A DNA stretch of 64,000 nucleotides from Paenibacillus_T sp033239625 (GTDB lineage Bacteria; Bacillota; Bacilli; Paenibacillales; Paenibacillaceae), in the NCBI RefSeq assembly GCF_033239625.1, contig NZ_BTCK01000007.1:112887-176886 (forward strand), in the 5' to 3' direction. Shown here piece by piece: positions 18,601 through 27,456 of the stretch. The notes under the pieces were generated by a model that saw only the letters and a program-made list of their open reading frames with translations, was not told the DNA's origin and did not search any database. A program made the translations under genes and the position numbers. Each line of letters starts with the position of its first letter. Position 1 is the first letter of the stretch.

Positions 18601-19697
18601 GCAAAATCGAGCTGCTGCGGCAGCTGGAAGCATCAGGATCTACGGTAACCTGTGCAGCGGCGAACGTGTCTGATCTGGCTAGCATGGAATCGCTCCTATG
18701 CGGCATTCGCGAGCGGTTCGGCGGCATTCATGGCGTTATCCACAGCGCCGGCGTTGCAGGGGATGGATTCCTGATCGCCAAGCCGCTGGACACCTTCAAT
18801 GAAGTGTTCAAGCCGAAGGTGCACGGCACGTGGGTGCTGGATCATCTTACGGCAGACGATGCGCTTGACTTCTTCATTCTCTATTCTTCTGGAGCATCGC
18901 TCATCGGCGAAGCGGGACAAGGCGATTATTGCGCGGCGAACTCTTACCTGGACGCCTTCGCTGCTTATCGGAATGCGAAGGGCATGAGGACGCTGACGAT
19001 CAACTGGGTGAAATGGCGGGAGATCGGCCTCGCGGTCGGCAAAGGTTCGAACCGCGACGGTTTGTACAAGACGCTCGGGACGAAGGAAGCAATGGATGCT
19101 TTCGACGTTATCGTAAGCCGCGATATCGAGCGCGTGATGGTCGGCCGCATGAACCTGGCGAGCGAGATGCTGCCCATGATGGAGCTGTTCCCGTTCGTGA
19201 TGGCGGACGAGATCGGGGCCGTTGTCGAAGAGGCGAAGCTGAAGCGAGATGCAGCCTTCGCAGCGGCTTCCCGCCGGTTGGAGCAGGCGACTCCAGCGGC
19301 CGAATCGGCACCGGCGATTCGAATGAATGGACGAGAGAGCGGCTATTCCGACATCGAGAAGCAGTTGGCTGCTGTCTACCAAGAGGTGCTTGGATTCAAA
19401 GAGATTAACATTCACGACAACTTCTTCGAGCTGGGCGGCAATTCGATCATGCTCAACCTCATGTTTGCCCGTCTGCAGCAGCTGTTCCCGGGCCGGCTCA
19501 AGCTAACGGATCTGTTCACGTATACGTCGATCTCTCGTCTTGCGGGGTTTCTTAGTGAACCTTCCATTGCAGCCGCAAGCGGAGGCGCCGCCATCGGGAA
19601 GAGCAAGGAAGCCGAGAAGCTTGACATTAGTCGTATGTTCGACGATATGGAGAGCGGCAAGTTGTCGATTGAAGAGATGCTTCAACAAATCAGGTAA
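15693..19697 (+). CDS. trans-AT polyketide synthase, KS-KR-ACP
   Basis: The 1334-residue protein has a ketosynthase at about 38-470 with DTACSSS (Cys215), HGTGTVIGDP and NVGHSYQTAG. No acyltransferase domain follows. A ketoreductase occupies about 670-1120: GGTGDLG near 922, Tyr1079 in GDYCAAN. The Caffrey-type position reads GVAGDG, so the B-type Asp is retained and a 3R-hydroxyl is predicted. The ACP has FFELGGNS (Ser1251). The C-terminus ends in a short two-helix segment, LDISRMFDDMESGKLSIEEM, matching helical docking domains. The N-terminus has no such element; the preceding protein ends in a half-condensation domain instead. Extender units must come from the discrete ATs downstream. Confidence 0.93.
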   Translation: MSTVRIDLSQFHLNRQPVSKPQEQESRAQQASAASFRSREVAIIGLSVQLPRSEHWSDFWENVASGIDCTGGFPEERQAFTRKFVEWIEQDPAKTTYMDGAYFDHVDGFDAKFFRMLPTEASLMSPDQRLFLESVWHALEDAGYGGSKLAGSNTGVYVGHVADLGGYNYRQMLDEWVDPQHKPASIAGNLSAIIASRISYLLDLKGPALVIDTACSSSLVAVHTACRAIRSGECEMAIAGGVRLSLLPIDKATDKVGMESSDGKTRAFDDGSDGAALGEGVVTVLLKPLERAIEDRDHIYAVIKGTAVNQDGNSIGITAPNVQAQADLYVQAWKDAGIEPTSISYIETHGTGTVIGDPIEIEGLRRAFGRFTDKKQFCAVSSLKSNVGHSYQTAGIAGMAKAALALKFGVIPPTIHFNRPNRKIRFTDSPVYVNTAPRRWRASEVPRRAGVSSFGFSGTNCHVVLEEAPAAARRQAAEWPKPNILALSAMSEEVLYKLIWRYDEFLNSDAAGGFSLEEISYTANTGRGHYRCRLAIVAESREQLRDLIAKLRDEGVHAVDSSIHYSGKKESNSGAQLTELEILADSAVERLQQQSDDRFAWDTLADLYARGVNVDFEALYAKSEIYRVPLPVYPFDRQLHWLDDPNIRRRTKAVPEAAKEAASAASAEAASAPHPLEDRLYYGLEWVPMPNDAALNRVAPKREGKTLVLTSGCAMGKAIVDALHLQGGIVIEAKFGDAFQQIDDTKLVLSGDEADYDRLVAIVGAHDISQIVHAAGWTPSGGPATIEQLGRSQQLGTYCLLSLVQALVRAGCRQPVDIALVANNVYRIDGTETELHPEQAALFGLGKVVHSEYDNLRCRVIDLDSETSIDELIEQLSNEKQHYAVGIRNKTKYIERFTPIDLSDYNDKPLEIRDQGVYLITGGTGDLGLEAARYLASQHRVHLFLVSRSEFPERERWDELAAGENRELARKIELLRQLEASGSTVTCAAANVSDLASMESLLCGIRERFGGIHGVIHSAGVAGDGFLIAKPLDTFNEVFKPKVHGTWVLDHLTADDALDFFILYSSGASLIGEAGQGDYCAANSYLDAFAAYRNAKGMRTLTINWVKWREIGLAVGKGSNRDGLYKTLGTKEAMDAFDVIVSRDIERVMVGRMNLASEMLPMMELFPFVMADEIGAVVEEAKLKRDAAFAAASRRLEQATPAAESAPAIRMNGRESGYSDIEKQLAAVYQEVLGFKEINIHDNFFELGGNSIMLNLMFARLQQLFPGRLKLTDLFTYTSISRLAGFLSEPSIAAASGGAAIGKSKEAEKLDISRMFDDMESGKLSIEEMLQQIR

Positions 19698-19733
19698 GCG
19701 GATGAACGGCGTCGAGGAGGCAGGCGAGTAAGC

Positions 19734-22700
19734 ATGGATAAAGTTTTTAAATCGATTATTGAACATACGGCTGCAGGCAAAATCGATAAAGCGGCAGCTA
19801 TCGAAGTCATTGAGATGCTGCGCGCCGCCGAGAATGAGCCCGATGAGCCGATCGCCATTATCGGCGCAGCGGCACAGCTACCAACGGCGGATGATGTAGA
19901 GCAGTTCTGGCACAACATCCGCAACGGCGTTGACAGCATTCGGTCATTCCCCGAGGAGCGTCAAGCGGACATTCGAAATTACTTGCGCTTCATCGGAACG
20001 CCGGAGGAACAGATCCAGTTCGGCGAAGGCGCCTTTCTGGATGAGATCGATAAGTTCGATTATCCGTTCTTCCGGCTGTCGCCGAAGGAGGCGAGCTTGA
20101 TGGATCCGAATCAGCGGCTGTTCATGCAGGTGGCGTACCATGCGCTGGAGGATGCCGGATACGGCGGCGAACGTCTGGCAGGTTCGCGTACCGGCGTGTA
20201 CACCGGCTTCGCCGACACGATTAAAGACAAGTACCAGAAGCAGATTCTGGATGTTGAACCATCCTCGGTATCGATCTCTATCGCTGCGAATCTGGCAGCC
20301 ATGATTCCGACGAGGCTGTCCTACATGCTGGACCTGAGAGGGCCAACCGTATTGGTGGATACAGCCTGCTCCTCCGGCCTGGTCACGATTCACTTGGCGT
20401 GCCAAGGCATTCGCAGCGGCGATTGCGACGTTGCGGTCGCTGGCGCGATCAAGCTGCACACGATGCCGCTTAGCGCGGAGACGTATCAGACCGGCGTGGA
20501 GTCGTCAGACTATCGGACGCGCACTTTCGATGACAAGTCCGACGGTGCGGGGATCGGCGAAGGGTCTGTTGCCTTCGTGCTCAAGCCTCTCAAGCGTGCG
20601 ATGCAGGACGGGGATTCGATCTACGCGGTCATCCGAGGCAGCGCGATCAATCAAGATGGCACTTCGCTGGGCATTACGGCGCCGAATCCGCGAGCGCAGA
20701 CCGATGCCATCGTTCGAGCCTGGGAGAAGACGGGGGTAGACCCCGAGACTATCGCCTATATCGAGACGCATGGAACAGGCACCGAGCTGGGTGATGTCAT
20801 CGAGATGCAGGGGCTCGCGGATGCGTTCGCGAGATTTACGGATAAGAAGCAGTTCTGCGCGATCGGGTCGGTGAAGCCCAATATCGGACATTTGTACGAA
20901 TGCGCTGGCATGGCGAATTTGCTTAAAGCGGTTCTGGCGTTGAAGAACCGCGAGCTGCCGCCAACGATTCATTTCGATACCCCGAACCGCAAGATCGACT
21001 TCATTGATTCGCCCGTGTATGTGAATGCGAAGCTTCGCCGATGGGACAGCGATGCGACTCGCAGAAGCGGGGTCAGCTCGTTCGGCTTCAGCGGCACGAA
21101 CTGCCATCTCATTCTAGAGGAGGCGCCGCAGCAGGCAAGCGCAATTGAGCTCGTCGAGCCGATGGAGACGATCCACACGCTCGCATTGTCCGCGAAGACG
21201 AGAGACGGGCTGCTGAGCTTAGTGACTCAATATCGTGATTGGATCGAGGCGCAGGACATTGTTCCGCTGCAGGATATGTGCTTCACAGCGAATGTCGGCA
21301 GAGGACATTACGAGCATCGGCTCGCATTCGTCTTCTCGACTGCACGCCAGCTGCTCGAGCAGGTGAACGCGGTGATAGAAGCAGGCGGGGACTGGGAGCG
21401 CGGGGAGATAGCGACAGCCCCCGGCGTCCTCTACGGCGTACATCGGATGGTGGCCCAGCACAAGGAATCAAGGGTGGCGACGGATCTGACCGAAGGTGAG
21501 CGGCGGAAGCTGACGGAACGAGCGAACGAGGAGCTGCGCGAGTGGGAGCGCAAGCAGTTAAACAAGCGAGAAGAGCAGCTTGCATTCGCCCATCTCCTAA
21601 GCGGCCTTTATGTTGAAGGTGCGCAAGTGGATTGGAAGCTGCTGTATCAAGGCCGCAAGGTGCAGGCCTGCCGGCTTCCGTTGTACCCGTATGAGCGGTA
21701 CAGATGTTGGCTGGACATTCCGGAGACGCCTAAGTCTGCGGAACGGGATGAGGAAGCGGCTTATTATCAGCTCGGCTGGATTCCTTCCGCGATTGATCTC
21801 GATAACGTCGGCAATATGAATGCTTCTACCGCTGCTAATGTAAGCGGAACGACACTAATTCTGCAAGGCAGGGGGGACGATCTCGGGACAGCGATAGCCC
21901 AGCAGCTTCGCGAGCTTGGACAGTTCGTCGTTGAAGCAGGTATTGGCGGCGTTGACGAGGCTCGAGTGGAAGATGGCGGACAACGCTATGAGATCAGCGC
22001 ATCGAAGGACGACTGCGAATGGCTGTTCAATCAGCTTCGCGGCCAAGCCGTTCGTCGCATCGTGCTGACCGGCAGCGATACGATCGGCTTGTTCAGAACC
22101 GTGAAGGCGATGCTGCATGAGGGCTATGACCAGGAGCTCGAGCTCATTATCGTGACGAAGGAAGCGTTCGTCATCGACGGCAGCGAGCGGCAGGCGGCGC
22201 CTGAATCGGCTGCGCTCGTCGGCCTCGGCCAAGCGATTGGCAGGGAGCACCCGGAATGGCGCTGCCGAGCGATTGATGTCGATGCGACCGTGGATCGCAG
22301 GCTGATCGGGCAGGAGCTGCTTCGAGAGGGCGGCGACAGCTTAGTAGCCTACCGCGGCGGCGGGAGCCGCTATGTGCGGGAATTGCAGCCGCTCGATCCG
22401 AATGCGCTTGCCGAGAGGCCGCTGGAGCTTCGCGAGGACGGCATCTACGTCATCACGGGCGGGCTCGGCGATATCGGGCTGGAGATAGCAAGATATTTGG
22501 CTTCGCAGAAGCGTGTGCATCTTGCCTTGATTGGCCGCACACCATTCCCGGCAAGGGAAGCGTGGCCGGCGCTGCTCCAAGCTTCGGACGTTGAGACCAG
22601 CATTCTGCGCACCAAAGTGGAAGAGATCATGGCGATCGAAGCGATGGGATCCACGGTCGATTGTTACGCGGCAGATATCTCGGATGCCGCTCGCATGAAG

Positions 22701-24974
22701 GAGATCGGTGAATCGATCAAGCAGCGCTATCGTGCGTCAGTATACGGCGTCGTCCATAGTGCAGGCGTTGCCGGCCAGCAGATGCTGGCATCACAGCAGG
22801 AGGACAGCTTCCGGCAAGGACTGTCGGCGAAGATGGCAGGTACGCGAGTACTGGAGCAGTGGCTGGCAGACGAACCGCTTGATTTCATCATTCTGTTCTC
22901 GTCGCTGGCTACGTTCTTCCCGGCCCCGGGCCAGGCGGATTACATCGCAGCCAATACGTTCCTGGACGCTTACGCCGCATCGCGGAGCAATCAAGGCGTT
23001 CGGACAATGACGATTAACTGGCCTACGTGGAAGGAACGAGGAATGGCGCTGCGGGCAGGCTTCACCGAGGATACGCTAATGAAAGCGGTGACGACGCAAG
23101 AAGCGATGGAGCGGTTCGACCGCATTGTCAATCGCGACGTGACGAACGTATTGATCGGTTCGCTCCACTACGAATCGAGCACGATCCAGCTGCTCCGCCG
23201 AATGCCGAATCGGCTGCATGCGTCGATAGAGAATAAGCTGCAGCAGCGATCCGGCGCTGCGGTCGGCAAGCATCAAGCGAAGCCGGTCCAGATGGGCGGT
23301 CCGGCTAGAGCGGTCAAGCTGATAGGCAGGGGCAATGAGCAGTACACGCAGACAGAGCTGCATGTCGGCCAAGTCTGGGCGGAAACGCTGGGCATCTACG
23401 AGATGGACGTCGACAGCAACTATTACGAGATGGGCGGCGACTCCGTTCTCGGCACGCGCATCGTCAATACGCTCAACAAGCAGCTGCAGCTTCAGCTCCA
23501 CCCTGGCGATATGTTGAAGCATCTGACGGTGCGGAAGTTCGCAGCCTATCTGGACGCCTATATGCGTGAAGCGGATGCAGGTTCATCCAGTGACGCACGG
23601 TATGCCGAATCGGCGACGATACCGCAGGCGCCTATTCAAGACGTCTACCCGGTGTCGTCGGCTCAGAATCGGATGTTCATCACCGACCGAATGGATGGTG
23701 CGGGCATCGCGTACAACCATCCGAGGTTCATGTACATAGACGGCGATCTGGACGTACCGAAATTTACGAACGTCATTCATCAGCTTATCCGGCGGCATGA
23801 CGCGCTCCGCACCTCCTTCGAGCTGTCGGACGACGGTCCGATTCAGCGGATTCATGAGGATGCCGCATTCGACATCCCCTATGCAGCCGAGTATTCGGAG
23901 GCGGATATTCCGCGCATGATTGCCGAGTTCATTCGGCCGTTCCGCTTGGATGAAGCGCCGCTGCTGCGGATGAGCCTGGCGAGACTTGGACCGAATAGAC
24001 ACTTCCTGCTGTTCGATATGCACCATATCATTTGCGATGGCGTGTCGCTGGACACCTTTATTGCCGAGATGGTCGGCTTATACGAAGGACGGCAGCTGCC
24101 GCCTCAGCGATTGCAATATAAGGATTATGCGGCATGGGAATTGAAGCGGCTTACCGAAGGCGGTCTCCGCAAGGAAGAAGCTTATTGGGAAGACAAGTTC
24201 CGAGACGGCGTGCCGATGCTCGAGCTGCCGACTGATTACGCAAGACCGAAGAGTGCTAGGAAGACGAATGACGGCGACCAAGTGACCTTCAAGCTGCCGG
24301 AGGCGGCGCTGCAGCAATTGAAGCAGCTGGCGATCCGTACGGACGCGACGCTGTACATGCTGCTGCTCGCATCGTACCATATCGTGCTCGCCAAGCATTC
24401 GGGGCAGGACGATCTCGTCATCGGCTCCGCTGTGATGGGCCGCCGGCACGAGGATGTGCAGTCGATGATGGGCGTGTTCATCAACATGCTGCCGATGCAT
24501 AATCGAATGGCTTCGCAGGAGACGCTTCTGCAGTTTGTTCAAGCTGTTAGGCAGCAGGCGATCGAGGCATTCGACCATCAGGAGCTTCCGTTCGATGCGA
24601 TGGTTGATCGCCTATGCAAGCAGCGCGATCGCAGCCGCCATCCGATGTTCGACGTATCGTTCATTCTTCAGAACACGGCATCGAAGGAAATAAGGTTCAG
24701 CGATTTGCGAGTTACTCCTTATCCGTTCTACGACGGGACAACGAAGATGGACATTGCCCTTGAGGCGGCGGAGATCGGGAATGAATTGGCGTTTCAATGG
24801 ACGTACAGCAGCTCATTGTTCCATCGGTCCACGATGGAGGTGTGGTCGCGCGATTACTTGCACCTATTGGAGTCGCTGCCGACGCTGCTGCATAAGCCAA
24901 TTGAACATATCGTGCTCGCGAGCAGCGAAGACACGGATTACGGCACGGAGCAGGAGTTGGAATTCAGCTTCTAG
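19734..24974 (+). CDS. trans-AT PKS-NRPS, KS-KR-ACP-C
   Basis: The 1746-residue protein starts with a helical docking element (FKSIIEHTAAGKIDKAAA, residues 5-22). The ketosynthase has DTACSSG (Cys212), HGTGTELG and NIGHLYECAG. The ketoreductase has GGLGDIG near 909 and Tyr1070; its stereo position reads GVAGQQ, lacking the B-type Asp, so A-type is suggested. The ACP has YYEMGGDS (Ser1237). The C-terminal condensation domain is complete, with MHHIICDG (His1430-His1431, Asp1435). It would join the polyketide acyl chain to an amino acid held by another protein. The only adenylation domain in the operon, predicted for glycine, is about 5 kb downstream. Confidence 0.92.
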   Translation: MDKVFKSIIEHTAAGKIDKAAAIEVIEMLRAAENEPDEPIAIIGAAAQLPTADDVEQFWHNIRNGVDSIRSFPEERQADIRNYLRFIGTPEEQIQFGEGAFLDEIDKFDYPFFRLSPKEASLMDPNQRLFMQVAYHALEDAGYGGERLAGSRTGVYTGFADTIKDKYQKQILDVEPSSVSISIAANLAAMIPTRLSYMLDLRGPTVLVDTACSSGLVTIHLACQGIRSGDCDVAVAGAIKLHTMPLSAETYQTGVESSDYRTRTFDDKSDGAGIGEGSVAFVLKPLKRAMQDGDSIYAVIRGSAINQDGTSLGITAPNPRAQTDAIVRAWEKTGVDPETIAYIETHGTGTELGDVIEMQGLADAFARFTDKKQFCAIGSVKPNIGHLYECAGMANLLKAVLALKNRELPPTIHFDTPNRKIDFIDSPVYVNAKLRRWDSDATRRSGVSSFGFSGTNCHLILEEAPQQASAIELVEPMETIHTLALSAKTRDGLLSLVTQYRDWIEAQDIVPLQDMCFTANVGRGHYEHRLAFVFSTARQLLEQVNAVIEAGGDWERGEIATAPGVLYGVHRMVAQHKESRVATDLTEGERRKLTERANEELREWERKQLNKREEQLAFAHLLSGLYVEGAQVDWKLLYQGRKVQACRLPLYPYERYRCWLDIPETPKSAERDEEAAYYQLGWIPSAIDLDNVGNMNASTAANVSGTTLILQGRGDDLGTAIAQQLRELGQFVVEAGIGGVDEARVEDGGQRYEISASKDDCEWLFNQLRGQAVRRIVLTGSDTIGLFRTVKAMLHEGYDQELELIIVTKEAFVIDGSERQAAPESAALVGLGQAIGREHPEWRCRAIDVDATVDRRLIGQELLREGGDSLVAYRGGGSRYVRELQPLDPNALAERPLELREDGIYVITGGLGDIGLEIARYLASQKRVHLALIGRTPFPAREAWPALLQASDVETSILRTKVEEIMAIEAMGSTVDCYAADISDAARMKEIGESIKQRYRASVYGVVHSAGVAGQQMLASQQEDSFRQGLSAKMAGTRVLEQWLADEPLDFIILFSSLATFFPAPGQADYIAANTFLDAYAASRSNQGVRTMTINWPTWKERGMALRAGFTEDTLMKAVTTQEAMERFDRIVNRDVTNVLIGSLHYESSTIQLLRRMPNRLHASIENKLQQRSGAAVGKHQAKPVQMGGPARAVKLIGRGNEQYTQTELHVGQVWAETLGIYEMDVDSNYYEMGGDSVLGTRIVNTLNKQLQLQLHPGDMLKHLTVRKFAAYLDAYMREADAGSSSDARYAESATIPQAPIQDVYPVSSAQNRMFITDRMDGAGIAYNHPRFMYIDGDLDVPKFTNVIHQLIRRHDALRTSFELSDDGPIQRIHEDAAFDIPYAAEYSEADIPRMIAEFIRPFRLDEAPLLRMSLARLGPNRHFLLFDMHHIICDGVSLDTFIAEMVGLYEGRQLPPQRLQYKDYAAWELKRLTEGGLRKEEAYWEDKFRDGVPMLELPTDYARPKSARKTNDGDQVTFKLPEAALQQLKQLAIRTDATLYMLLLASYHIVLAKHSGQDDLVIGSAVMGRRHEDVQSMMGVFINMLPMHNRMASQETLLQFVQAVRQQAIEAFDHQELPFDAMVDRLCKQRDRSRHPMFDVSFILQNTASKEIRFSDLRVTPYPFYDGTTKMDIALEAAEIGNELAFQWTYSSSLFHRSTMEVWSRDYLHLLESLPTLLHKPIEHIVLASSEDTDYGTEQELEFSF

Positions 24975-25025
24975 CAAAGAATGGGCCGGATAAGAGAATG
25001 GACAATGACAAGGAGCGTGTTGGCA

Positions 25026-25883
25026 ATGATTAAGGTCGTAGGAGTTATTGGTGCCGGCGTCATGGGGATCGGCGTATCGCACAGCCTGGCGCAGGCTGGG
25101 TTTCAGGTGAAGCTGATCGACGTGACCGAAGCGGCGCTCGATAAAGCGAAGGAAGAGATTTATAACAACGTGCGCATGCAGGCGTTTTTCGATAAGACGG
25201 TGACGCCGGACCTGCCGGAGCTGGTATTGAGCCGGATCGCATTCTCGACTGATTACGGGATTCTGCACGACGCCGACTTCGTCATCGAGAACGCGACCGA
25301 GAAGTGGGAGATTAAGAAGGATATCTATCCGGTTCTTGACGAGATTTGCCCAAGTCACTGCGTCTTCGCCGTTAACACGTCCTGCATCTCGATTACGAGA
25401 ATCGGCTCGTTGACGCAGCGGGCAGACCGCATTCTGGGCATGCACTTCATGAACCCCGTGCCGCTGAAGCCGATGGTGGAAGCGATTCGCGGCCACTACA
25501 CGACGGAAGAGACGATTAAGACGGCGCGCGAGCTGCTGAAGCAGATGGACAAAGAATGCATCGTCGTCAACGATATGCCGGGCTTCGTCTCCAATCGGGT
25601 GCTGATGCTGACGATCAACGAAGCCATTTTCCTCGTCCAGGATCAGGTTGCAACGGCAGAGGAAGTCGACACGCTGTTCAAAACATGCTTCGGCCACAAG
25701 AGCGGCCCGCTCGAGACGGGCGACCTTATCGGATTGGATACGATTCTGTACTCGATCGAGGCGCTCTATGAGGCGTATAACGACAGTAAATATCGTCCAT
25801 GCCCGCTGCTGAAGAAGATGGTGAGCGCAGGTCAATTGGGCCGCAAGAGCGGTCAAGGCTTCTTCGACTATCAAGTCTCTTAA
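25026..25883 (+). CDS. 3-hydroxyacyl-CoA dehydrogenase-like enzyme of hydroxymalonyl-ACP synthesis
   Basis: The 285-residue protein has the NAD-binding VGVIGAGVMGIGVSHSL at the N-terminus, the family signature HFMNPVPLKPMVE, and GFVSNRVLMLTINEA in the C-terminal helical domain. Alone it resembles 3-hydroxybutyryl-CoA dehydrogenase. Followed by an ACP, an acyl-CoA dehydrogenase and an FkbH-like protein, it matches the FkbK/ZmaG role: oxidation of glyceryl-ACP at C3. The frame opens at 24981, but AAGGAG at 25010-25015 and homology place the start at 25026. Confidence 0.88.
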   Translation: MIKVVGVIGAGVMGIGVSHSLAQAGFQVKLIDVTEAALDKAKEEIYNNVRMQAFFDKTVTPDLPELVLSRIAFSTDYGILHDADFVIENATEKWEIKKDIYPVLDEICPSHCVFAVNTSCISITRIGSLTQRADRILGMHFMNPVPLKPMVEAIRGHYTTEETIKTARELLKQMDKECIVVNDMPGFVSNRVLMLTINEAIFLVQDQVATAEEVDTLFKTCFGHKSGPLETGDLIGLDTILYSIEALYEAYNDSKYRPCPLLKKMVSAGQLGRKSGQGFFDYQVS

Positions 25884-26025
25884 TTACTCGGCAAGGCAAG
25901 TCACGCAGGAAAGTCAAGCTACCACAAGCCAAACAGTCGAGCAGGCTGCTTCCCTTAAGGCACTCTTCAACCACTAATTACCATTTTTTAATAAAAAAAT
26001 AAATTTATAGAAGGCGGTATGTCAA

Positions 26026-26268
26026 ATGGAAGATGTAAAAGTAAAAGTGAGAGCATTTCTATCTAGATTTTTCCGCAAACGCGAAATCGGCGACGCAGAA
26101 GACATTTTCACGCTGGGCTTCGTGAACTCCTTGTTTGCCATGCAGCTGGTGATGTACTTGGAGAAGGAGTTCGCGCTTCGCATCCAGCCGGAGGACCTGG
26201 ATTTCGAGAACTTCCGCACGATCAACTCGATCGCAGGCTTAGTCGATCGCCTGACGAAGGCAGCTTAA
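26026..26268 (+). CDS. discrete acyl carrier protein of the hydroxymalonyl-ACP cassette
   Basis: The 80-residue protein has the phosphopantetheine site in GFVNSLFAMQLV (Ser35), where Asn replaces the usual Asp before Ser, as in FkbJ/ZmaD-type carriers. It would carry the three-carbon glyceryl unit while it is oxidised. It is preceded by a 142-bp gap, the longest in the operon, whose end (25976-26012) is strikingly A+T-rich. An internal promoter or RNA-processing site is possible but I could not define hexamers. Confidence 0.9.
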   Translation: MEDVKVKVRAFLSRFFRKREIGDAEDIFTLGFVNSLFAMQLVMYLEKEFALRIQPEDLDFENFRTINSIAGLVDRLTKAA

Positions 26269-26283
26269 GGCGAGAGGAGCCTA

Positions 26284-27423
26284 ATGATGGAGACGACATT
26301 GAAGCAAGCAAGCCGCATGAATCGCGAATCGTTCAAAGCGTTCGTCGACGAGCATATCGTCCCTCATGCGAACCGGTTCGACAGGGAAGAGCAGCTTCCG
26401 TTCTCGCTCATCGCGAACATGGCGGCGGAAGGGTATCTTGGCGCGACGATCTCACCGCAATATGGCGGTCTAGGGCTCAGCATGGGCGTGCTCGGCGAGC
26501 TGAACGAGGAGATGGGCAGAGGCTGCTCCTCGGTTCGCAGCTTGCTGACGGTCCATGGCATGGCAAGCTTGGCGATCGAACGGTTCGGCACGGAGGAGCA
26601 GAAGCTTCGCTGGCTCCCCCGCATGGCGGGAGGCGAAGTGATCGGCGCTTTCGGCTTGAGCGAAGCTTCGGCCGGAACAGATACGAAGGCGATCGAGACG
26701 ACCGCGACTGCCACGGCGGATGGATATGTGCTCAATGGCGGCAAGAAATGGATTACGTTCGGTCAGATCGCCGACTTGTTCTTGATCTTCGCGAAGCTGG
26801 ACGGCCAGCATACCGCGTTCCTCGTGCCGCGCACAGCGTCGGGCTTCTCGGTTAAGCCGCTGCACGGCATCCTCGGGACGACCGCATCGATGATTGCAGA
26901 GCTGACGCTGGAAGAATGCGTCGTCGATCGGGAAGCGCTGCTTGGCAGTGCCGGACTCGGCGTTCCTTATATCGCCATGAGCTGTCTCGATTACGGCAGA
27001 TACACGATTGCTTGGGGCTGCGTTGGCATGATGCAGGCGTGTTTGGATGACTGCATCCGCTACACGAGCGAGCGCAAGGCATTCGGAACATTCCTGAAGG
27101 AGCAGCAGCTGATCCAGAAGATGATTACGGAGATGGTCGTGAATACGAAGGCGGCGCGCAAGCTGTGCGAGCATGCCGGACGATTGAAGGATGAAGGCGA
27201 TGTCGATGCGCTGATGGAGACGTGGACGGCCAAATATTTTGCCTCGACCAGCGCGACGAAAGCGGCGAACGATGCGGTCCAAATCCATGGCGCGAACGGC
27301 TGCTCCCGCGATTACTCGGTCCAGCGGTATTTGCGCGATGCGAAAGTGATGGAAATTATCGAAGGCACGACCCAGATGCACGAGATTGTCATTGCGACGA
27401 ATGCGTACCAATCGGTGCAATAA
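26284..27423 (+). CDS. acyl-CoA dehydrogenase-like enzyme of hydroxymalonyl-ACP synthesis
   Basis: The 379-residue flavoprotein has typical phrases FGLSEASAGTDTKAIET (FAD/substrate region), NGGKKWITFG, QIHGANGCSRDY and VMEIIEGTTQMHEIVIA, whose Glu is in the position of the catalytic base. In the methoxymalonyl/hydroxymalonyl pathways (FkbI, ZmaE) such an enzyme oxidises the ACP-bound three-carbon aldehyde to the carboxylate. GAGGAG precedes the paired ATGs at 26284/26287; either could be the start. It lies 15 bp after the ACP gene. Confidence 0.9.
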   Translation: MMETTLKQASRMNRESFKAFVDEHIVPHANRFDREEQLPFSLIANMAAEGYLGATISPQYGGLGLSMGVLGELNEEMGRGCSSVRSLLTVHGMASLAIERFGTEEQKLRWLPRMAGGEVIGAFGLSEASAGTDTKAIETTATATADGYVLNGGKKWITFGQIADLFLIFAKLDGQHTAFLVPRTASGFSVKPLHGILGTTASMIAELTLEECVVDREALLGSAGLGVPYIAMSCLDYGRYTIAWGCVGMMQACLDDCIRYTSERKAFGTFLKEQQLIQKMITEMVVNTKAARKLCEHAGRLKDEGDVDALMETWTAKYFASTSATKAANDAVQIHGANGCSRDYSVQRYLRDAKVMEIIEGTTQMHEIVIATNAYQSVQ

Positions 27424-27456
27424 GCGATAGAAGCGAAGACGAGGAGGAGTACGGCG

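Noticed and set aside
24981..25025. Fifteen extra N-terminal residues on the hydroxyacyl dehydrogenase
   Set aside because: A good AAGGAG lies at 25010-25015, and the NAD-binding fold starts right after ATG 25026.
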